From contig NZ_JALPRJ010000015.1 in NCBI RefSeq assembly GCF_030464885.1, positions 62,001 to 126,000 of the forward strand: a stretch of DNA of 64,000 nt. Reading direction: 5' to 3'. Below, one piece after another: positions 1 through 9,665 of this stretch (positions within the stretch are counted from its first letter, which is position 1; every line of letters begins with the position of its first letter). Made by a program: the position numbers and the translations under genes. The notes under the pieces were generated by a model that worked only from the letters and a program-made list of their open reading frames with translations, made no database searches and had not been told where the DNA came from. The DNA is from Caballeronia sp. SEWSISQ10-4 2 (lineage in GTDB: Bacteria > Pseudomonadota > Gammaproteobacteria > Burkholderiales > Burkholderiaceae).

Positions 1-64
1 ACTTGTTGCATGCAGCAAGAGCAACAGCAGCCAACAGGGATGCTACGAGGAGAGATTTCTTCAT
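1..64 (-). CDS. Small lipoprotein, N-terminal fragment
   Basis: Only the first 21 codons lie in the window; the gene runs off the left edge. The reading is MKKSLLVASLLAAVALAACN followed by K, a textbook lipoprotein signal peptide with lipobox LAAC, so the mature protein should be acylated at Cys and anchored in an envelope membrane. An AAAGGA ribosome-binding site lies about 8 nt before the ATG. The mature sequence is not visible, so no function can be given. Small Ala-rich lipoproteins with this leader are common in Burkholderiaceae. Confidence 0.7.
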   Translation of the reverse strand, partial: MKKSLLVASLLAAVALAACNK

Positions 65-194
65 GATCACGTCCTTTTATGGTTAAAGGTAAGCAACAGC
101 GCAAAGTACCGGTAATGTGTGCTCCAACACCGACCCGGGCCGTTGTGGACTCACATTATGTATGGTTGTGAGACTTCCTACGGCTTGGGCGGAA

Positions 195-223
195 ATTATA
201 TGCACTTTCGTATCGACCGTCGA
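195..223 (-). promoter_or_regulatory. Promoter of the lipoprotein gene
   Basis: On the minus strand TCGACG (218-223) and a perfect TATAAT (195-200) are separated by 17 bp. The -35 overlaps a perfect inverted repeat, TATCGAC-C-GTCGATA at 211-225, which could be an operator. The predicted start is near 189, leaving a leader of about 125 nt. Confidence 0.45.
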
Positions 224-292
224 TAAATGCGGGGCCAATACGTTGTCTTTCTCATACATTTCAACCCGCGGAACAGCAAGACTGGCTAAACA

Positions 293-1513
293 TTAGGCGT
301 TTGCGTCGACTTGTATCCAGCCCGCACAATACCACTCGTGCAGTAGCACTGTCATTGACGAATCGCCTGAGAGTGTTACAAAGCGTTTCCCCTCCAAATA
401 CCGTTTGTCGGCAAGTTCAGGCAGCCATTTTTTGGCCTTTCCCGACAATAAATCCTGTTCGCCATTCAGAAAATAAGCGTGCTTGTCATAAAGCAGCACA
501 GTCTTTTTATCGAGCTTCAAACCTGATTGTTTCGCGCGTTCGATAAACCTGCTCTCATTCAAAGGGCGCCGCGGCGGATCGAATACGACATTCGGCTTCG
601 GTTCGCTTAGGTACGTGCCGAGAAACGATGCGACGTCCCTCTCATTCCATGCAATGTTTGCAAGGATCGAGCCAACCCGTTCGACCAGCAGCGGCGGCAA
701 CAACGCCGGGTGGCTGACCGCCGGCTGGTCCGGGTCCCTGTAGCGTCGGACACCCTTCGCGCTGGCGTCACGGGCGTCGTCCAGGCGCTCCGCAAGGTGG
801 TATAGAAACTGGCCTGACAGTTCGCTTGCAGAGGGCGCCCGGAAGCCGATCGAGGCGGTCATGCATTCGCCTTCGGCCACGCCTTCGTGAGCGATGTGAG
901 GCGGCAAATAAAGCATGTCGCCCGGTTCCAGCAGCCATTCCTCGTCTGCTTCGAAGTGCTGTAAAACTTTCAACGGCAACCCCTCTTTTAGCGAGAGATC
1001 GCGTTGTGCGCCAAAGCGCCAGCGCCGCTTGCCGTGGACCTGCAGCAGGAAGACATCGTAGGAATCGAAGTGCGCGCCCACACCGCCGCCGTCGGTGGCG
1101 TACGAAATCATGAGGTCGTCGAGGCGGGCATCGGGGATGAAACGGAAGCGGTCCAGCAGCGCCCGGGCGCGGTCGTCGTGCAGGTTTGCCCCTTGCACGA
1201 GTAATGTCCAGTCACGCTTTTTTACGGATGGCAATTCATCGGGCGCAAAAGGGCCATGCTCCATTGCCCAGGACTTGCGAAAATGCGTAATCAGGCGCGA
1301 TTCGACGTCTTCGCTATCGGCGAGTTCGAACAGCTCGTCGCGCGATAACGGCGCCTGAATGTCAGGAATCGCCTGACGGATCAGCAGCGGCTTTTTCTGC
1401 CAGTACCGGCGCATGAATTGCGCAGGCGCGAGGTTGCCAAGCAGGGTTGCAGGTTCGTCGGGAAGCGGCACCGCGAAAGGACTTGAGGGAACGTTAGGGG
1501 ACCGCGCTGGCAT
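293..1513 (-). CDS. roxA: Ribosomal protein L16 arginine hydroxylase-like JmjC/cupin oxygenase
   Basis: 406 aa, matching the RoxA/YcfD family of Fe(II)/2-oxoglutarate oxygenases that hydroxylate an arginine of ribosomal protein L16. The N-terminus carries the family hallmark FMRRYWQKKPLLIRQA (33-48). The iron facial triad is visible as H148-x-D150 (AHFDSYDV) and H209 in PPHIAHEG. After about residue 230 comes the C-terminal helical and winged-helix region typical of the family. It is divergent from slyD with only 33 bp between the starts. Family assignment is firm; the L16 substrate is inferred from the family. Confidence 0.85.
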   Translation of the reverse strand: MPARSPNVPSSPFAVPLPDEPATLLGNLAPAQFMRRYWQKKPLLIRQAIPDIQAPLSRDELFELADSEDVESRLITHFRKSWAMEHGPFAPDELPSVKKRDWTLLVQGANLHDDRARALLDRFRFIPDARLDDLMISYATDGGGVGAHFDSYDVFLLQVHGKRRWRFGAQRDLSLKEGLPLKVLQHFEADEEWLLEPGDMLYLPPHIAHEGVAEGECMTASIGFRAPSASELSGQFLYHLAERLDDARDASAKGVRRYRDPDQPAVSHPALLPPLLVERVGSILANIAWNERDVASFLGTYLSEPKPNVVFDPPRRPLNESRFIERAKQSGLKLDKKTVLLYDKHAYFLNGEQDLLSGKAKKWLPELADKRYLEGKRFVTLSGDSSMTVLLHEWYCAGWIQVDANA

Positions 1514-1515
1514 CG

Positions 1516-1521
1516 TATAAT
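1516..1521 (+). promoter_or_regulatory. -10 element of slyD
   Basis: A perfect TATAAT lies in the 33-bp gap between roxA and slyD. The start would be near 1527, giving a leader of about 20 nt. No good -35 is visible at 17-bp spacing; it would lie inside the 5' end of roxA. Confidence 0.5.
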
Positions 1522-1546
1522 TGAGGCTTGTATCTTGGAGAATCCA

Positions 1547-2086
1547 ATGAAAATCGCAAAAGACACCGTCGTATCAGTCGCCTATAAGCTGTCTGACGCT
1601 CATGGCAATCTGATCGAGGAAAGCGACGAGCCGATGGTCTATCTGCACGGCGGCTATGATGGCACGTTCCCCAAGATCGAGGAAGCACTCGACGGTCAGG
1701 AAGCGGGCTATCAGACCCAGTTGCAGCTTGAACCACAAGATGCGTTCGGCGAGTACGATCCTGATCTCGTGAAAGTCGAGGCACGCGGCCGCTTTCCGGA
1801 ACCGCTCGAAGTCGGCATGCAGTTCGAAGGCACGCCCGAGGACGGCGAGGACGAACTCGATTCGCTGATCTACACGGTCACCGACGTAGCGGAAGACAAA
1901 GTCGTGCTCGACGGCAATCACCCGCTCGCGGGCATGGCGCTGCGCTTCGCGCTGAACGTGCAGGAAGTCCGCGAAGCCACCGAGGACGAGAAGGAACATC
2001 AGCACGCGCATGGCCTCGACGGCCTGGAAGTCCTCGACGAGGACGACGAAGAGCCCGGCAAGGACGCGGGTCCGACCTTGCATTGA
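1547..2086 (+). CDS. slyD: FKBP-type peptidyl-prolyl isomerase SlyD
   Basis: 179 aa. FKBP-type prolyl isomerase and metallochaperone of the SlyD family: YKLSDAHGNLIEES at the start, the HGGYDGTFPKIEEAL segment, an inserted-flap chaperone domain around 70-125, and HPLAGMALRFALNVQEV. The tail is acidic with only a short HQHAH cluster, so nickel binding is probably weaker than in E. coli SlyD with its long His/Cys tail. I chose ATG 1547 because GGAG lies 7 nt upstream; an in-frame TTG at 1535 overlaps that site. Transcribed from the TATAAT at 1516; the likely terminator at 2499 is separated from the gene by the 2130-2495 element. Confidence 0.9.
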   Translation: MKIAKDTVVSVAYKLSDAHGNLIEESDEPMVYLHGGYDGTFPKIEEALDGQEAGYQTQLQLEPQDAFGEYDPDLVKVEARGRFPEPLEVGMQFEGTPEDGEDELDSLIYTVTDVAEDKVVLDGNHPLAGMALRFALNVQEVREATEDEKEHQHAHGLDGLEVLDEDDEEPGKDAGPTLH

Positions 2087-2129
2087 GGTGGGTGCAGGAG
2101 AGGTTTGTGCCTGAGACGAGGCAAGCACT

Positions 2130-2495
2130 GTCAACTACCCCGCCCTGAAGGGCGGAGCTTGCAGAACATCGCAAGTTCGGGTTGACCAGACTAAGCGCTC
2201 CGGATGCCTTAATCCGGACTTCATTGCCGAGTAGAGCGGGCGCTACGTTGTGCATAGGTTCAAGACCCACCCTGGGATGCTTTCTCAGTCCCCGGCTCTG
2301 GAAGTCCCGGTTGCAGACAAGCGACAGGGTAAGTACGAAACGGATCGGGACGAAATGCCGGTGCACAACATTGTCGAGGGGAGCGAGTCGCAAGACCCTG
2401 ATGGGTGGAAAGCCCGTCACCTATTTAACGAGACGGAGTTAAAACCGTCTCCTTACCTCCCCGGCCTGAAGTCCGGGGTTTCACGGAGACCCTGA
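2130..2495 (+). ncRNA. Candidate solo omega-RNA-like (HEARO/IS200-IS605 related) structured element
   Basis: About 365 bp with no plausible ORF but many strong hairpins. They are CCGCCC-TGAA-GGGCGG (2140-2155), TCCGGAT...ATCCGGA (2199-2218) nested in AGCGC...GCGCT (2194-2244), GAGACGG...CCGTCTC (2430-2451), and CCCCGG...CCGGGG (2459-2478). End hairpins built around CCTGAAG resemble those I know from IS200/IS605-type TnpB/IscB elements. An ATGA tetranucleotide follows at 2495-2498, as expected to the right of HEARO (IscB omega-RNA) insertions. No tnpA, tnpB or iscB is present. The element separates slyD from its terminator. Ends and orientation are inferred. Confidence 0.5.
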
Positions 2496-2498
2496 TGA

Positions 2499-2537
2499 AA
2501 CAAGGCGCAGGGAGGTTGCTGCGCCTTGTTTTATTTT
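2499..2537 (+). terminator. Intrinsic terminator, probably of slyD
   Basis: AACAAGGCGCAG (2499-2510), loop GGAGGTTG, and CTGCGCCTTGTT (2519-2530) form a perfect 12-bp stem followed by TTATTTT. It lies after the inserted element and is the best terminator for slyD in this gap. Confidence 0.75.
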
Positions 2538-2562
2538 GCGTGACGATCACGCGTAAACGGGT

Positions 2563-3945
2563 TTATTGACCCGCGCCTGTGCCCGACGCGCTGCTCCCCG
2601 GACTCGATGGCAAAGGCAGGATCGGCGGCAGATTCGCAGGCGAGTTCGAGTTCAGTATGGGCGGCGCTGAAGACGCGCTATTCGACGCGGGTGTACCACT
2701 GCCTGGTTGAGACACCGGGGGGTGTTGCGTCGGTTGTGCTGGCTTGACCGGCTGCATCTGCTGGAAAAAAGATGAAGGCCCTGAAGTGTCGTCTTCAATG
2801 CCGGGGATCGACGAAGAAGGCGACGACGTGGGCGCGGGCACGGCCGGTGCCGACGCCGGTCCAGGTGTAGCCGGCCGCACGACCACGTCACGCACGTGAA
2901 CCCGAAAGGGCGGCCGCCATGCAAAGTCGGACTCTACTTCCAGCCATTGCGATTGCGGTTTCTTCAAGCCTATCGCGATGCGCGTCAGATTGGCCACGAC
3001 CGCGCCCTTGTCGTTGCGCAGCGGCTGATCGATGCGAAATCCCCGGGGTATCGGCGTATCCGACTGGTGAATCACGATCACGGGTCCGCGAAACAGTTCG
3101 GCGGCTTTGACGAGACTGCGCTTGAGTTCGAGAAAACCATCGCGCGACGTTTCGCCGCGAGAAAAGCGCAGCCATGCGAAACGATCGCGACGCTCGTAGC
3201 GCGCGAAGTCGGGGTCGCCCTGAAGGATCACCACAACCGCGCGCATGTCCGAGCGTCGTGCGGTTTCGACTGCATGTTCCAGCCAGAATGCATTGGCGAT
3301 GGAGCGGTCCTCGAACTCGCCGTTGCGTCCGCCCGCGCTCAGATAGTGATTGTTCGGCGCGGGCGCGTTCAAGCCAATGAACGCAACGCCGTTTGATTGC
3401 CATCGGACGTTTTCGCGGAACGGGCGAAAACGCGCGACATCGCTTTCGCGGATGACGCTCATGGGTGTCTGGCCGAGCGAATTCGAGTCGCCGAAGAACA
3501 ACTGGCGGATGAAGTCCAACCGCTCGACCGGATCGTAATTGCCCGCTTGGGCCAGACCGCAAGACGCCCAGTCGTTGCCGCCGGGCAGCAGGGCGACGGG
3601 TTTGCGCGAGGTATCGAAGATCTGTTCGCGTGTGTTGTAGAGCGAATCCCGGCACGGCTCCGTTTCGCCCTTGAGGTTGCCATCGTAGACGATGAACGAC
3701 GTGTTCCGTTCACGTCCGATGGCGTCGAGCATCTGCTGAAGCGATGTTTCGCCTGCGGGGTTATCGAGCACGTTTGAAGCGATTGCGAATGTCAGTGACG
3801 GCGCTTCGGCTTGCGCATGCCGCCCTCCGCCGAGCAGCAAGAGGGCGCTTAAACAGACAAAAGCGCAGACAAAAGCGAAACGGCCGCGCACCATGCGGCG
3901 CACACGCGGCCAGTGAGCGGCAGAATTCGCCTTAACGCGATGCAT
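2563..3945 (-). CDS. Secreted calcineurin-like phosphoesterase-fold protein with Pro/Ser-rich tail
   Basis: About 460 aa. A signal peptide (hydrophobic core about 23-40, likely cleavage after AQA at 46) sends it to the periplasm or cell surface. The body reads as a metallophosphoesterase fold with degenerate motifs: FAIASNVLD for the usual DxH block, FIVYDGNL for [10 protein letters not shown] for GNHD and VIVIHQSD near the GHxH position. Several metal ligands seem replaced, so activity is doubtful. The last 110 residues are Pro/Ser/Ala-rich. The ATG at 3945 overlaps the mutS stop by 14 nt, suggesting coupling; ATG 3894 is an alternative that keeps the signal peptide. No specific function is recognised. 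Confidence 0.65.
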   Translation of the reverse strand: MHRVKANSAAHWPRVRRMVRGRFAFVCAFVCLSALLLLGGGRHAQAEAPSLTFAIASNVLDNPAGETSLQQMLDAIGRERNTSFIVYDGNLKGETEPCRDSLYNTREQIFDTSRKPVALLPGGNDWASCGLAQAGNYDPVERLDFIRQLFFGDSNSLGQTPMSVIRESDVARFRPFRENVRWQSNGVAFIGLNAPAPNNHYLSAGGRNGEFEDRSIANAFWLEHAVETARRSDMRAVVVILQGDPDFARYERRDRFAWLRFSRGETSRDGFLELKRSLVKAAELFRGPVIVIHQSDTPIPRGFRIDQPLRNDKGAVVANLTRIAIGLKKPQSQWLEVESDFAWRPPFRVHVRDVVVRPATPGPASAPAVPAPTSSPSSSIPGIEDDTSGPSSFFQQMQPVKPAQPTQHPPVSQPGSGTPASNSASSAPPILNSNSPANLPPILPLPSSPGSSASGTGAGQ

Positions 3946-6649
3946 CCGGAGCGTTCGACGCCAGCTCATGTAGTTCGTAGAGCAGATCGAGTGCGTCGCG
4001 TGGGCGCAATTCGTTCGGATCGATTGCACGCAGCCGGTCGAGTGCGGGATGCGGTTGCGTTTCGGCCGGTTCATCGCGCTCGTCAGCGTCAGCAATCTCA
4101 ACGGCCGGTGCCGCGAACAGGTCGAATTGCGGCGACGGCTGGCCGATCGACTGCTGCTCCAGATGCGCCAGATGTTTCCTTGCGGCCTTGATGACGGCCG
4201 GCGGAACGCCTGCCAGTTGTGCCACCTGCAAGCCGTAGCTCTGGTTCGCAGGACCTTCGTTCACCGCGTGCAGGAACACGATGCCGTGATCGTGCTCGAC
4301 CGCCGACAAATGCACGTTCGCGGCCTGGGCGAACTCAGCCGGCAACTGCGTCAGCTCGAAATAATGCGTCGCGAACAACGTGTGGCAGCCGTTATGCGAC
4401 AGCAGATGCCGTGCAATTGCCCACGCGAGCGCGAGGCCGTCGAAGGTGGACGTACCGCGGCCGATCTCGTCCATCAGCACGAGACTCGACGGGGTTGCAT
4501 CGTTGAGAATGGCCGCCGCTTCGGTCATCTCGACCATGAACGTGGAGCGGCCGCCGGCGAGGTCGTCGGCCGCGCCGATGCGCGTAAAGATCCGGTCGAT
4601 CGGACCAAAACGCGCGCGTTTCGCGGGCACGTAACTACCCACATAAGCCAGCAACGCGATCAACGCGGTCTGCCGCATGAACGTCGACTTACCGCCCATG
4701 TTCGGTCCGGTGATCAGCAACAACTTGCGCTCGGTATTCAGGCAACAGTCGTTGGCGATGAACTGCTCGACCTGCGCTTCGACTACCGGATGCCGCCCCT
4801 GCTCGATATCGATGCCCGCGTCGCTCGCGAATTCCGGTGCGATCCAGTCGAGCGCGAGCGCCCGTTCTGCGAACGCGCCGAGCAGGTCGAGTTCAGCGAG
4901 AGCCGCCGCCACGCGCTGGCAATCGCCGATGTGCGGCAGCAGCGTTTGCAGCAACGCGTCATAGAGCATGCGCTCGCGGGCAAGCGCCCGGTCCTGCGCC
5001 GACAGCGCCTTGTCCTCGAAGGTTTTCAACTCCGGCGTGATGTAACGCTCGGCGTTTTTCAGCGTCTGGCGACGGCGGTAATCGTCGGGAACCTTGTCCG
5101 TCTGGCCGCGCGTAACCTCGATATAAAAACCATGCACCTTGTTGTACTCGACCCGCAGATTCGCGATGCCCGTTCGCGTGCGCTCACGCGTTTCCAGATC
5201 GATCAGGAACTGGTCGCAGTTCTCGGAGATGTCGCGAAGCTCGTCGAGATCGGCGTCATAACCACGCGCGATCACACCGCCATCGCGAATCAGCGCCGCG
5301 GGCTCGGGCGCGATTGCGCGGCTCAGCAACGTGAGGCATTCGGGCGGCGGCTCGAGCGAAATATCGATACGTTCAAGCGATGCCGAGTTCATCTTCACGG
5401 CGGCGAGCCGTTCACGCAGCTGGGGTAATGCAGCGAAGGTGTCGCGCAAGCTGGAGAGATCGCGTGGCCGTGCCGACAGCAGCGCAAGCCGCCCCGTAAT
5501 CCGTTCGATATCCGAAATCTGCCGCAACGCGGCGCGCAAGCCGTCGAGACTCGCGCTTGCGGGGGCGTCGAGCAACGCGCCGATAGCACGCTGCCGGCTT
5601 TGCGCGATAGTGAAGTCGCGTGGCGGATGATGCAGCCAGTGACGCAGCAAGCGGCTGCCCATGGTCGTGCAGCATGTGTCCAGCAGCGAGCACAGCGTGG
5701 GTGATTCCGTGCCGCGCAAGGTCTCGGTCAGTTCGAGATTGCGCCGCGTGGCCGGGTCGAGGCCGATGTACTCGGACTCGTACTCCACCTTCAGGCTGCG
5801 CACGTGCCGCAGTTGCTGGCCCTGGGTCGCGGCCGCATACAGCAGCAGCGCGCCCGCGGCGCCGCACGCGCAGGTCAGCGAATGCGCGCCGAAGCCGTCG
5901 AGGCCTGCAACGTCGAGTTGCTCGCACAGCCGTTGCGTACCCGAATCGATATCGAAATGCCAGGCAGGCGCGCGGGTTGTCGCCCCGATGTTCTGCACTT
6001 CGAACGGCGCATTAGTCGCGGAAAACGAGTCGGCAATCAGCGTTTCAGCCGGACGAATGCGCTCGAGCGCCGCGCTCAACTGATCGGGCGCTACTTCGGC
6101 AAGACGCAACGCGCCGCTCGCCAGATTCAACCACGCCAGACCGACGCTCGTGACCACACCGCGACGATTGTGCGCCGGGCAGAGAGCGAGCAGGTAGACG
6201 TCGTTTTTGTCGGAGAGAAGTGCCGCGTCGGTCAGCGTACCGGGTGTGACTACGCGCACGACCTTGCGCTCGACCGGTCCCTTCGATGTCGCGGGATCGC
6301 CGATTTGCTCGCAAATAGCGACCGATTCCCCGAGCTTCACCAGCTTCGCCAGGTATTGCTCGCACGAATGATGGGGGATGCCGGCCATCTTGATCGGATT
6401 GCCGCCCGACGCCCCGCGTTGCGTGAGCGTCAGGTCGAGCAGGCGCGAGGCTTTGACGGCGTCGTCGAAGAACAGCTCGTAGAAGTCGCCCATTCGATAA
6501 AACACGAGCGTGCCAGGGTGCTCCTGTTTGATGCGCAGGTACTGCTGCATCATGGGCGTGTGATGCGACAGATCGACGACGGCGCCAGGTTCCTGCGCGG
6601 CGGGGCTCAAGTCTTGAGCGGTAGACGAAACGGAGATATGCGTACCCAT
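3932..6649 (-). CDS. mutS: DNA mismatch repair protein MutS
   Basis: 905 aa from ATG 6649 (an upstream in-frame GTG at 6685 gives 917; neither has a strong ribosome-binding site). MutS recognises mismatches and recruits MutL. The mismatch-wedge motif Phe-Tyr-Glu is at 56-58 in GDFYELFF. Connector, lever and clamp regions follow, then the ABC ATPase with Walker [10 protein letters not shown] (near 650) and Walker [12 protein letters not shown], a [12 protein letters not shown] switch segment and the C-terminal dimerisation helices. The slightly longer length than E. coli (853) comes from the N-terminus and a Glu/Asp-rich linker before the end. The secreted phosphoesterase-like gene overlaps its stop. 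Confidence 0.95.
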   Translation of the reverse strand: MGTHISVSSTAQDLSPAAQEPGAVVDLSHHTPMMQQYLRIKQEHPGTLVFYRMGDFYELFFDDAVKASRLLDLTLTQRGASGGNPIKMAGIPHHSCEQYLAKLVKLGESVAICEQIGDPATSKGPVERKVVRVVTPGTLTDAALLSDKNDVYLLALCPAHNRRGVVTSVGLAWLNLASGALRLAEVAPDQLSAALERIRPAETLIADSFSATNAPFEVQNIGATTRAPAWHFDIDSGTQRLCEQLDVAGLDGFGAHSLTCACGAAGALLLYAAATQGQQLRHVRSLKVEYESEYIGLDPATRRNLELTETLRGTESPTLCSLLDTCCTTMGSRLLRHWLHHPPRDFTIAQSRQRAIGALLDAPASASLDGLRAALRQISDIERITGRLALLSARPRDLSSLRDTFAALPQLRERLAAVKMNSASLERIDISLEPPPECLTLLSRAIAPEPAALIRDGGVIARGYDADLDELRDISENCDQFLIDLETRERTRTGIANLRVEYNKVHGFYIEVTRGQTDKVPDDYRRRQTLKNAERYITPELKTFEDKALSAQDRALARERMLYDALLQTLLPHIGDCQRVAAALAELDLLGAFAERALALDWIAPEFASDAGIDIEQGRHPVVEAQVEQFIANDCCLNTERKLLLITGPNMGGKSTFMRQTALIALLAYVGSYVPAKRARFGPIDRIFTRIGAADDLAGGRSTFMVEMTEAAAILNDATPSSLVLMDEIGRGTSTFDGLALAWAIARHLLSHNGCHTLFATHYFELTQLPAEFAQAANVHLSAVEHDHGIVFLHAVNEGPANQSYGLQVAQLAGVPPAVIKAARKHLAHLEQQSIGQPSPQFDLFAAPAVEIADADERDEPAETQPHPALDRLRAIDPNELRPRDALDLLYELHELASNAPDASR

Positions 6650-6778
6650 CTTGCGTGCGTGAATTTGGGAAAGTCCTAAGGGCACGAGTGTACCGCGTCG
6701 GCTCGTCGCGGGAACGCTGGTCGAACGGCTAACGCGGGGCCGGACGCATCAGCAAAGGCTCACCAAAAGCTCAAGAAA

Positions 6779-6807
6779 GCAAAACGCCGGACATGCCGGC
6801 GTTTTGC
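6779..6807 (-). terminator. Intrinsic terminator of the ElaB-like gene
   Basis: Perfect 12-bp stem GCAAAACGCCGG / CCGGCGTTTTGC with a 5-nt loop. On the minus strand it is followed by TTTCTT. It lies between the ElaB-like gene and mutS and isolates mutS from upstream transcription. Confidence 0.75.
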
Positions 6808-6834
6808 TTGACCTTGAACATGTCGCAAGACCAA

Positions 6835-7203
6835 TCAGGATCGTCCCGCCAAAAACCCCACCAGCAGCGCAAGTCCCGCTACCGCGCCGAGCGTGTGCCA
6901 CGGCTTGTCGTGTACGAATTCGTCGGCGTAACCGGCCGCGTCGTTCAGCCGTCCGGCGATTGCCGAGGACGAACCGTCGAACTGCGCACGTGCCGTTTTC
7001 AGCTTGGTTTGCAAGTCCTTGCGCAGCTTATCGACGTCGATGTCTTTCGCATCGCGGATCGAACTGTCGAGGTCGTCGAGCAGGCTGCGCAACTGCGTGC
7101 TGGCGGTATCGACCGCGTCGCTTGCGCCCTGTACCGCGCGGTGGCCTATTTTGGCAGCGCCATTGATGTTGCTATCGAGTGTGGAACGTGTGAATAGGCC
7201 CAT
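6835..7203 (-). CDS. ElaB/YqjD/DUF883-family membrane-anchored protein
   Basis: 122 aa. The amphipathic helical body (about 20-95, SDAVDTASTQLRSLLDDL) is followed by PWHTLGAVAGLALLVGFLAG, a single C-terminal membrane anchor ending in R-S. This is the layout of ElaB/YqjD/DUF883 proteins, which in E. coli are stationary-phase inner-membrane proteins reported to bind ribosomes. Start chosen at ATG 7203, where AAAGGAG lies 7 nt upstream. It is a single-gene unit with its own terminator at 6779. The ribosome role is from the family only. Confidence 0.75.
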   Translation of the reverse strand: MGLFTRSTLDSNINGAAKIGHRAVQGASDAVDTASTQLRSLLDDLDSSIRDAKDIDVDKLRKDLQTKLKTARAQFDGSSSAIAGRLNDAAGYADEFVHDKPWHTLGAVAGLALLVGFLAGRS

Positions 7204-7322
7204 TTGCAGCTCCTTTGACGTGTCGTTTGTTTGTCTCAACCCACGCGCTCCGCGAAGAGCGCGACTTGCTTGCCGGCGGAACAAGAATTGAAGCAGATTT
7301 CATTCCCGCAATCTGATCCCGA

Positions 7323-8621
7323 TCACTCTTCGACCAGTCCGCGCAGGTCCACCGTCTGCTCATTGCGGGCGTGGCGCCGCATGGCGAGCCCCATCAGCAG
7401 GCAGATAAACACGCCGAACACCACAATAATCCATTCCACCGGCAGCCTCGTCGTCAGCAAAAGCGCGTAAGCGCCGAGCATCGACAAAACAGCGAGGTTC
7501 TGGTTGAAATTCTGTACCGCGACCGAGGCCCCGGCGGACAGCAGCGTCGCGCCGCGATGCTGCAGGATCGCGTTCATCGGCACGATGAAAAATCCCGACA
7601 GCGCACCCAGCAAAATCATCAGCGGATACGCGCCCAGGATGTACAGCGGCGCGAACAGCGGGCCGATCTGCACACCGGAACCCGCAGGAAACAGGTCCTT
7701 GTTGTAGAACGCCATGCAGACAGCCACTGCGCCTGTCACCAGGCCAACCGGCAGCACTTTGAGCGAGCTGCGCAACGGCACCCACGCAGCGGCCGCACCC
7801 GCGCCGATCGCAATCCCCAGCCCCGTCACGCCCTGTAACACCGCCGCCTTCGACAGTGACAAACCCAGGTTCGCATCGGCCCATTTGAGCACCAGCAGTT
7901 GCAGCGTGACCGCCGCGCCCCACAACAACGTAGTGACCCACAACGCAATCTGCGCGAGCTTGTCGCCCCATAACACCTTGAAGGCATGGATGAAATCGCC
8001 TACCAGCTTCGACGGCTCCTTGAGCCGGTTCGGGTACCGCGCGCCCGTGTCCGGGATACCGATGTTGATCACCGCGGCTGCCGCATAAACGACCATCACA
8101 GCGAACAGGGCGGCGTCCGCAGCCGAGCGGATCAGCACCAGATGCGCGCTGCTGACGAAGTGCTGGACATACTGGCTGACCAACGCGCCGCCGATCACAG
8201 TGCCGAGAATCGTCGAGCCGACCGTGGCCGATTCGAGCCACGCGTTGGCCGGGATGAGCTTGTCGGCCGGCAATAGCTCGGTGAGGATGCCGTATTTGGC
8301 CGGCGAATACGCAGCGGCGCCGAGGCCGACCACGCCGTACGCGATCATCGGATGCACCCCGAGGATCATCAGCGCACAGCCGCCGGCTTTCAGGGCATTC
8401 GAGACGAACATCACGTGGCGTTTCTGGATGGAATCCGCGAATGCACCGACAAAGGGCGCGAGCAGCACGTACGACACCGTGAAGAAGATCTGCAACAGCG
8501 GTGTGACCCACGATGCGGAATGCATCACCGAAAGCATGGCGATGGCGGCGATCAGCAGCGCGTTGTCGGCGAGCGACGAAACGAACTGCGCGGCGATGAT
8601 CGTATAAAAGCCTTTTTTCAT
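7323..8621 (-). CDS. lplT: Lysophospholipid transporter LplT-like MFS protein (copy 1)
   Basis: 432 aa, about 12 membrane segments, starting MKKGFYTIIAAQFVSSLADN. LplT flips lysophospholipids across the inner membrane for re-acylation by Aas. Conserved blocks include AFADSIQKRHVMF between helices 2 and 3 and YGVVGLGAAAYSPAKYGILT. No aas gene is present nearby. A second, clearly homologous copy lies at 57537-58844; the two share the N-terminal leader, the AYSPAKYGILTELLPADKL/R block and overall length but differ in loops. The ATG at 8621 is favoured over upstream in-frame starts because it matches copy 2. Confidence 0.8.
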   Translation of the reverse strand: MKKGFYTIIAAQFVSSLADNALLIAAIAMLSVMHSASWVTPLLQIFFTVSYVLLAPFVGAFADSIQKRHVMFVSNALKAGGCALMILGVHPMIAYGVVGLGAAAYSPAKYGILTELLPADKLIPANAWLESATVGSTILGTVIGGALVSQYVQHFVSSAHLVLIRSAADAALFAVMVVYAAAAVINIGIPDTGARYPNRLKEPSKLVGDFIHAFKVLWGDKLAQIALWVTTLLWGAAVTLQLLVLKWADANLGLSLSKAAVLQGVTGLGIAIGAGAAAAWVPLRSSLKVLPVGLVTGAVAVCMAFYNKDLFPAGSGVQIGPLFAPLYILGAYPLMILLGALSGFFIVPMNAILQHRGATLLSAGASVAVQNFNQNLAVLSMLGAYALLLTTRLPVEWIIVVFGVFICLLMGLAMRRHARNEQTVDLRGLVEE

Positions 8622-8820
8622 CAGACGGAGGGGAAGGGCGGCAGAAGAGAATGAGGAATGCCGCGGACGGCGAACGGGACACTTTAGCGGAGCCAGCGGC
8701 TGCGCGCACAAATGCAGGCCGAACGTTAGCCTTTCGGACGCTTTTCAACCTGCGGGCAACAACGCGCAAAGCGGCCCTCAGCCGCTGCGTTGAGGCGCAT
8801 GTACTGTTGCTCAAACAAAA

Positions 8821-8842
8821 AAAGGCGGCCGAAGCCGCCTTT
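8821..8842 (-). terminator. Intrinsic terminator of suhB
   Basis: AAAGGCGGC-CGAA-GCCGCCTTT, a 9-bp stem with a GNRA-like loop. On the minus strand it is followed by a T-rich run. It lies 22 bp after the suhB stop. Confidence 0.8.
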
Positions 8843-8864
8843 CTTACTTCGCAACCGTTACGCG

Positions 8865-9665
8865 TTACGCGCTTTGGCGCGTGGTCGTGAAGGGATCGAG
8901 TATCTTGATCATCTGAGCGTAGACCTTCGGATTACCCGCGACGATCTCGCTCTTGTGCAGGAAGTCCGATTCGCCCGTGTAGTTACCGACCAGCCCGCCT
9001 GCTTCCGTGATTAGCAAGCTGCCCGCGGCCACGTCCCACGCGCTGATGCCTTGCTCGAAGAACCCGTCGAGCCGGCCTGCCGCCACGTTCGCCAGATCCA
9101 GCGCGGCCGCGCCCGGGCGGCGCAAGCCGGCGCAAGCTTCAGTCATTTGCGCGAAGAGCTTGCAATACGCGTCGATACCCTGGCCGTCGCGGAACGGGAA
9201 ACCCGTGCCGATGAGCGCATCGTTGAGCCGGTCCAGCTTCGCCACGCGAATGCGCCGCTCGTTCAAGTACGCGCCGCTGCCGCGCGAGGCGGTAAACAGG
9301 TCGTTGCGGGTGGGGTCGTAGACAACGGCTTGCGTGATGATGCCCTTGTGGGACAGCGCGATGGAGACGCAGTAATACTGGAAGCCGTGGATGAAGTTGG
9401 TCGTGCCGTCGAGCGGATCGATGATCCACTGGAACTCCGAGTCCTTGTCCTGCACGCCCGATTCCTCAGCGAGGATGGAGTGCTTCGGATAGGCCGTGGT
9501 CAGCGTTTCGATAATCGCTGCCTCGGAGGCCTTGTCGACTTCCGTCACGAAGTCGTTGTGCTGTTTCTTGCTGACCTGGATACGGTCCAGATCCAGCGAC
9601 GCGCGGTTGATGATCTGTCCGGCGCGGCGAGCGGCCTTGACAGCGATATTGAGCATCGGATGCAT
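8865..9665 (-). CDS. suhB: Inositol-1-monophosphatase family protein SuhB
   Basis: 266 aa. Mg-dependent phosphatase family with the signature [15 protein letters not shown] (metal-binding Asp residues) and the second motif [15 protein letters not shown] near the C-terminus; the EES motif (ILAEESG) supplies the remaining metal ligand. In E. coli SuhB also joins rRNA antitermination complexes. Start ATG 9665 has AAAAGGA upstream. It is divergent from trmJ and ends in a strong terminator. Confidence 0.92.
   Translation of the reverse strand: MHPMLNIAVKAARRAGQIINRASLDLDRIQVSKKQHNDFVTEVDKASEAAIIETLTTAYPKHSILAEESGVQDKDSEFQWIIDPLDGTTNFIHGFQYYCVSIALSHKGIITQAVVYDPTRNDLFTASRGSGAYLNERRIRVAKLDRLNDALIGTGFPFRDGQGIDAYCKLFAQMTEACAGLRRPGAAALDLANVAAGRLDGFFEQGISAWDVAAGSLLITEAGGLVGNYTGESDFLHKSEIVAGNPKVYAQMIKILDPFTTTRQSA

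Noticed and set aside
2182..2495. Plus-strand ORFs of 81-86 codons inside the 2130-2495 element
   Set aside because: Low-complexity composition, no ribosome-binding site, and they lie across strong RNA hairpins.
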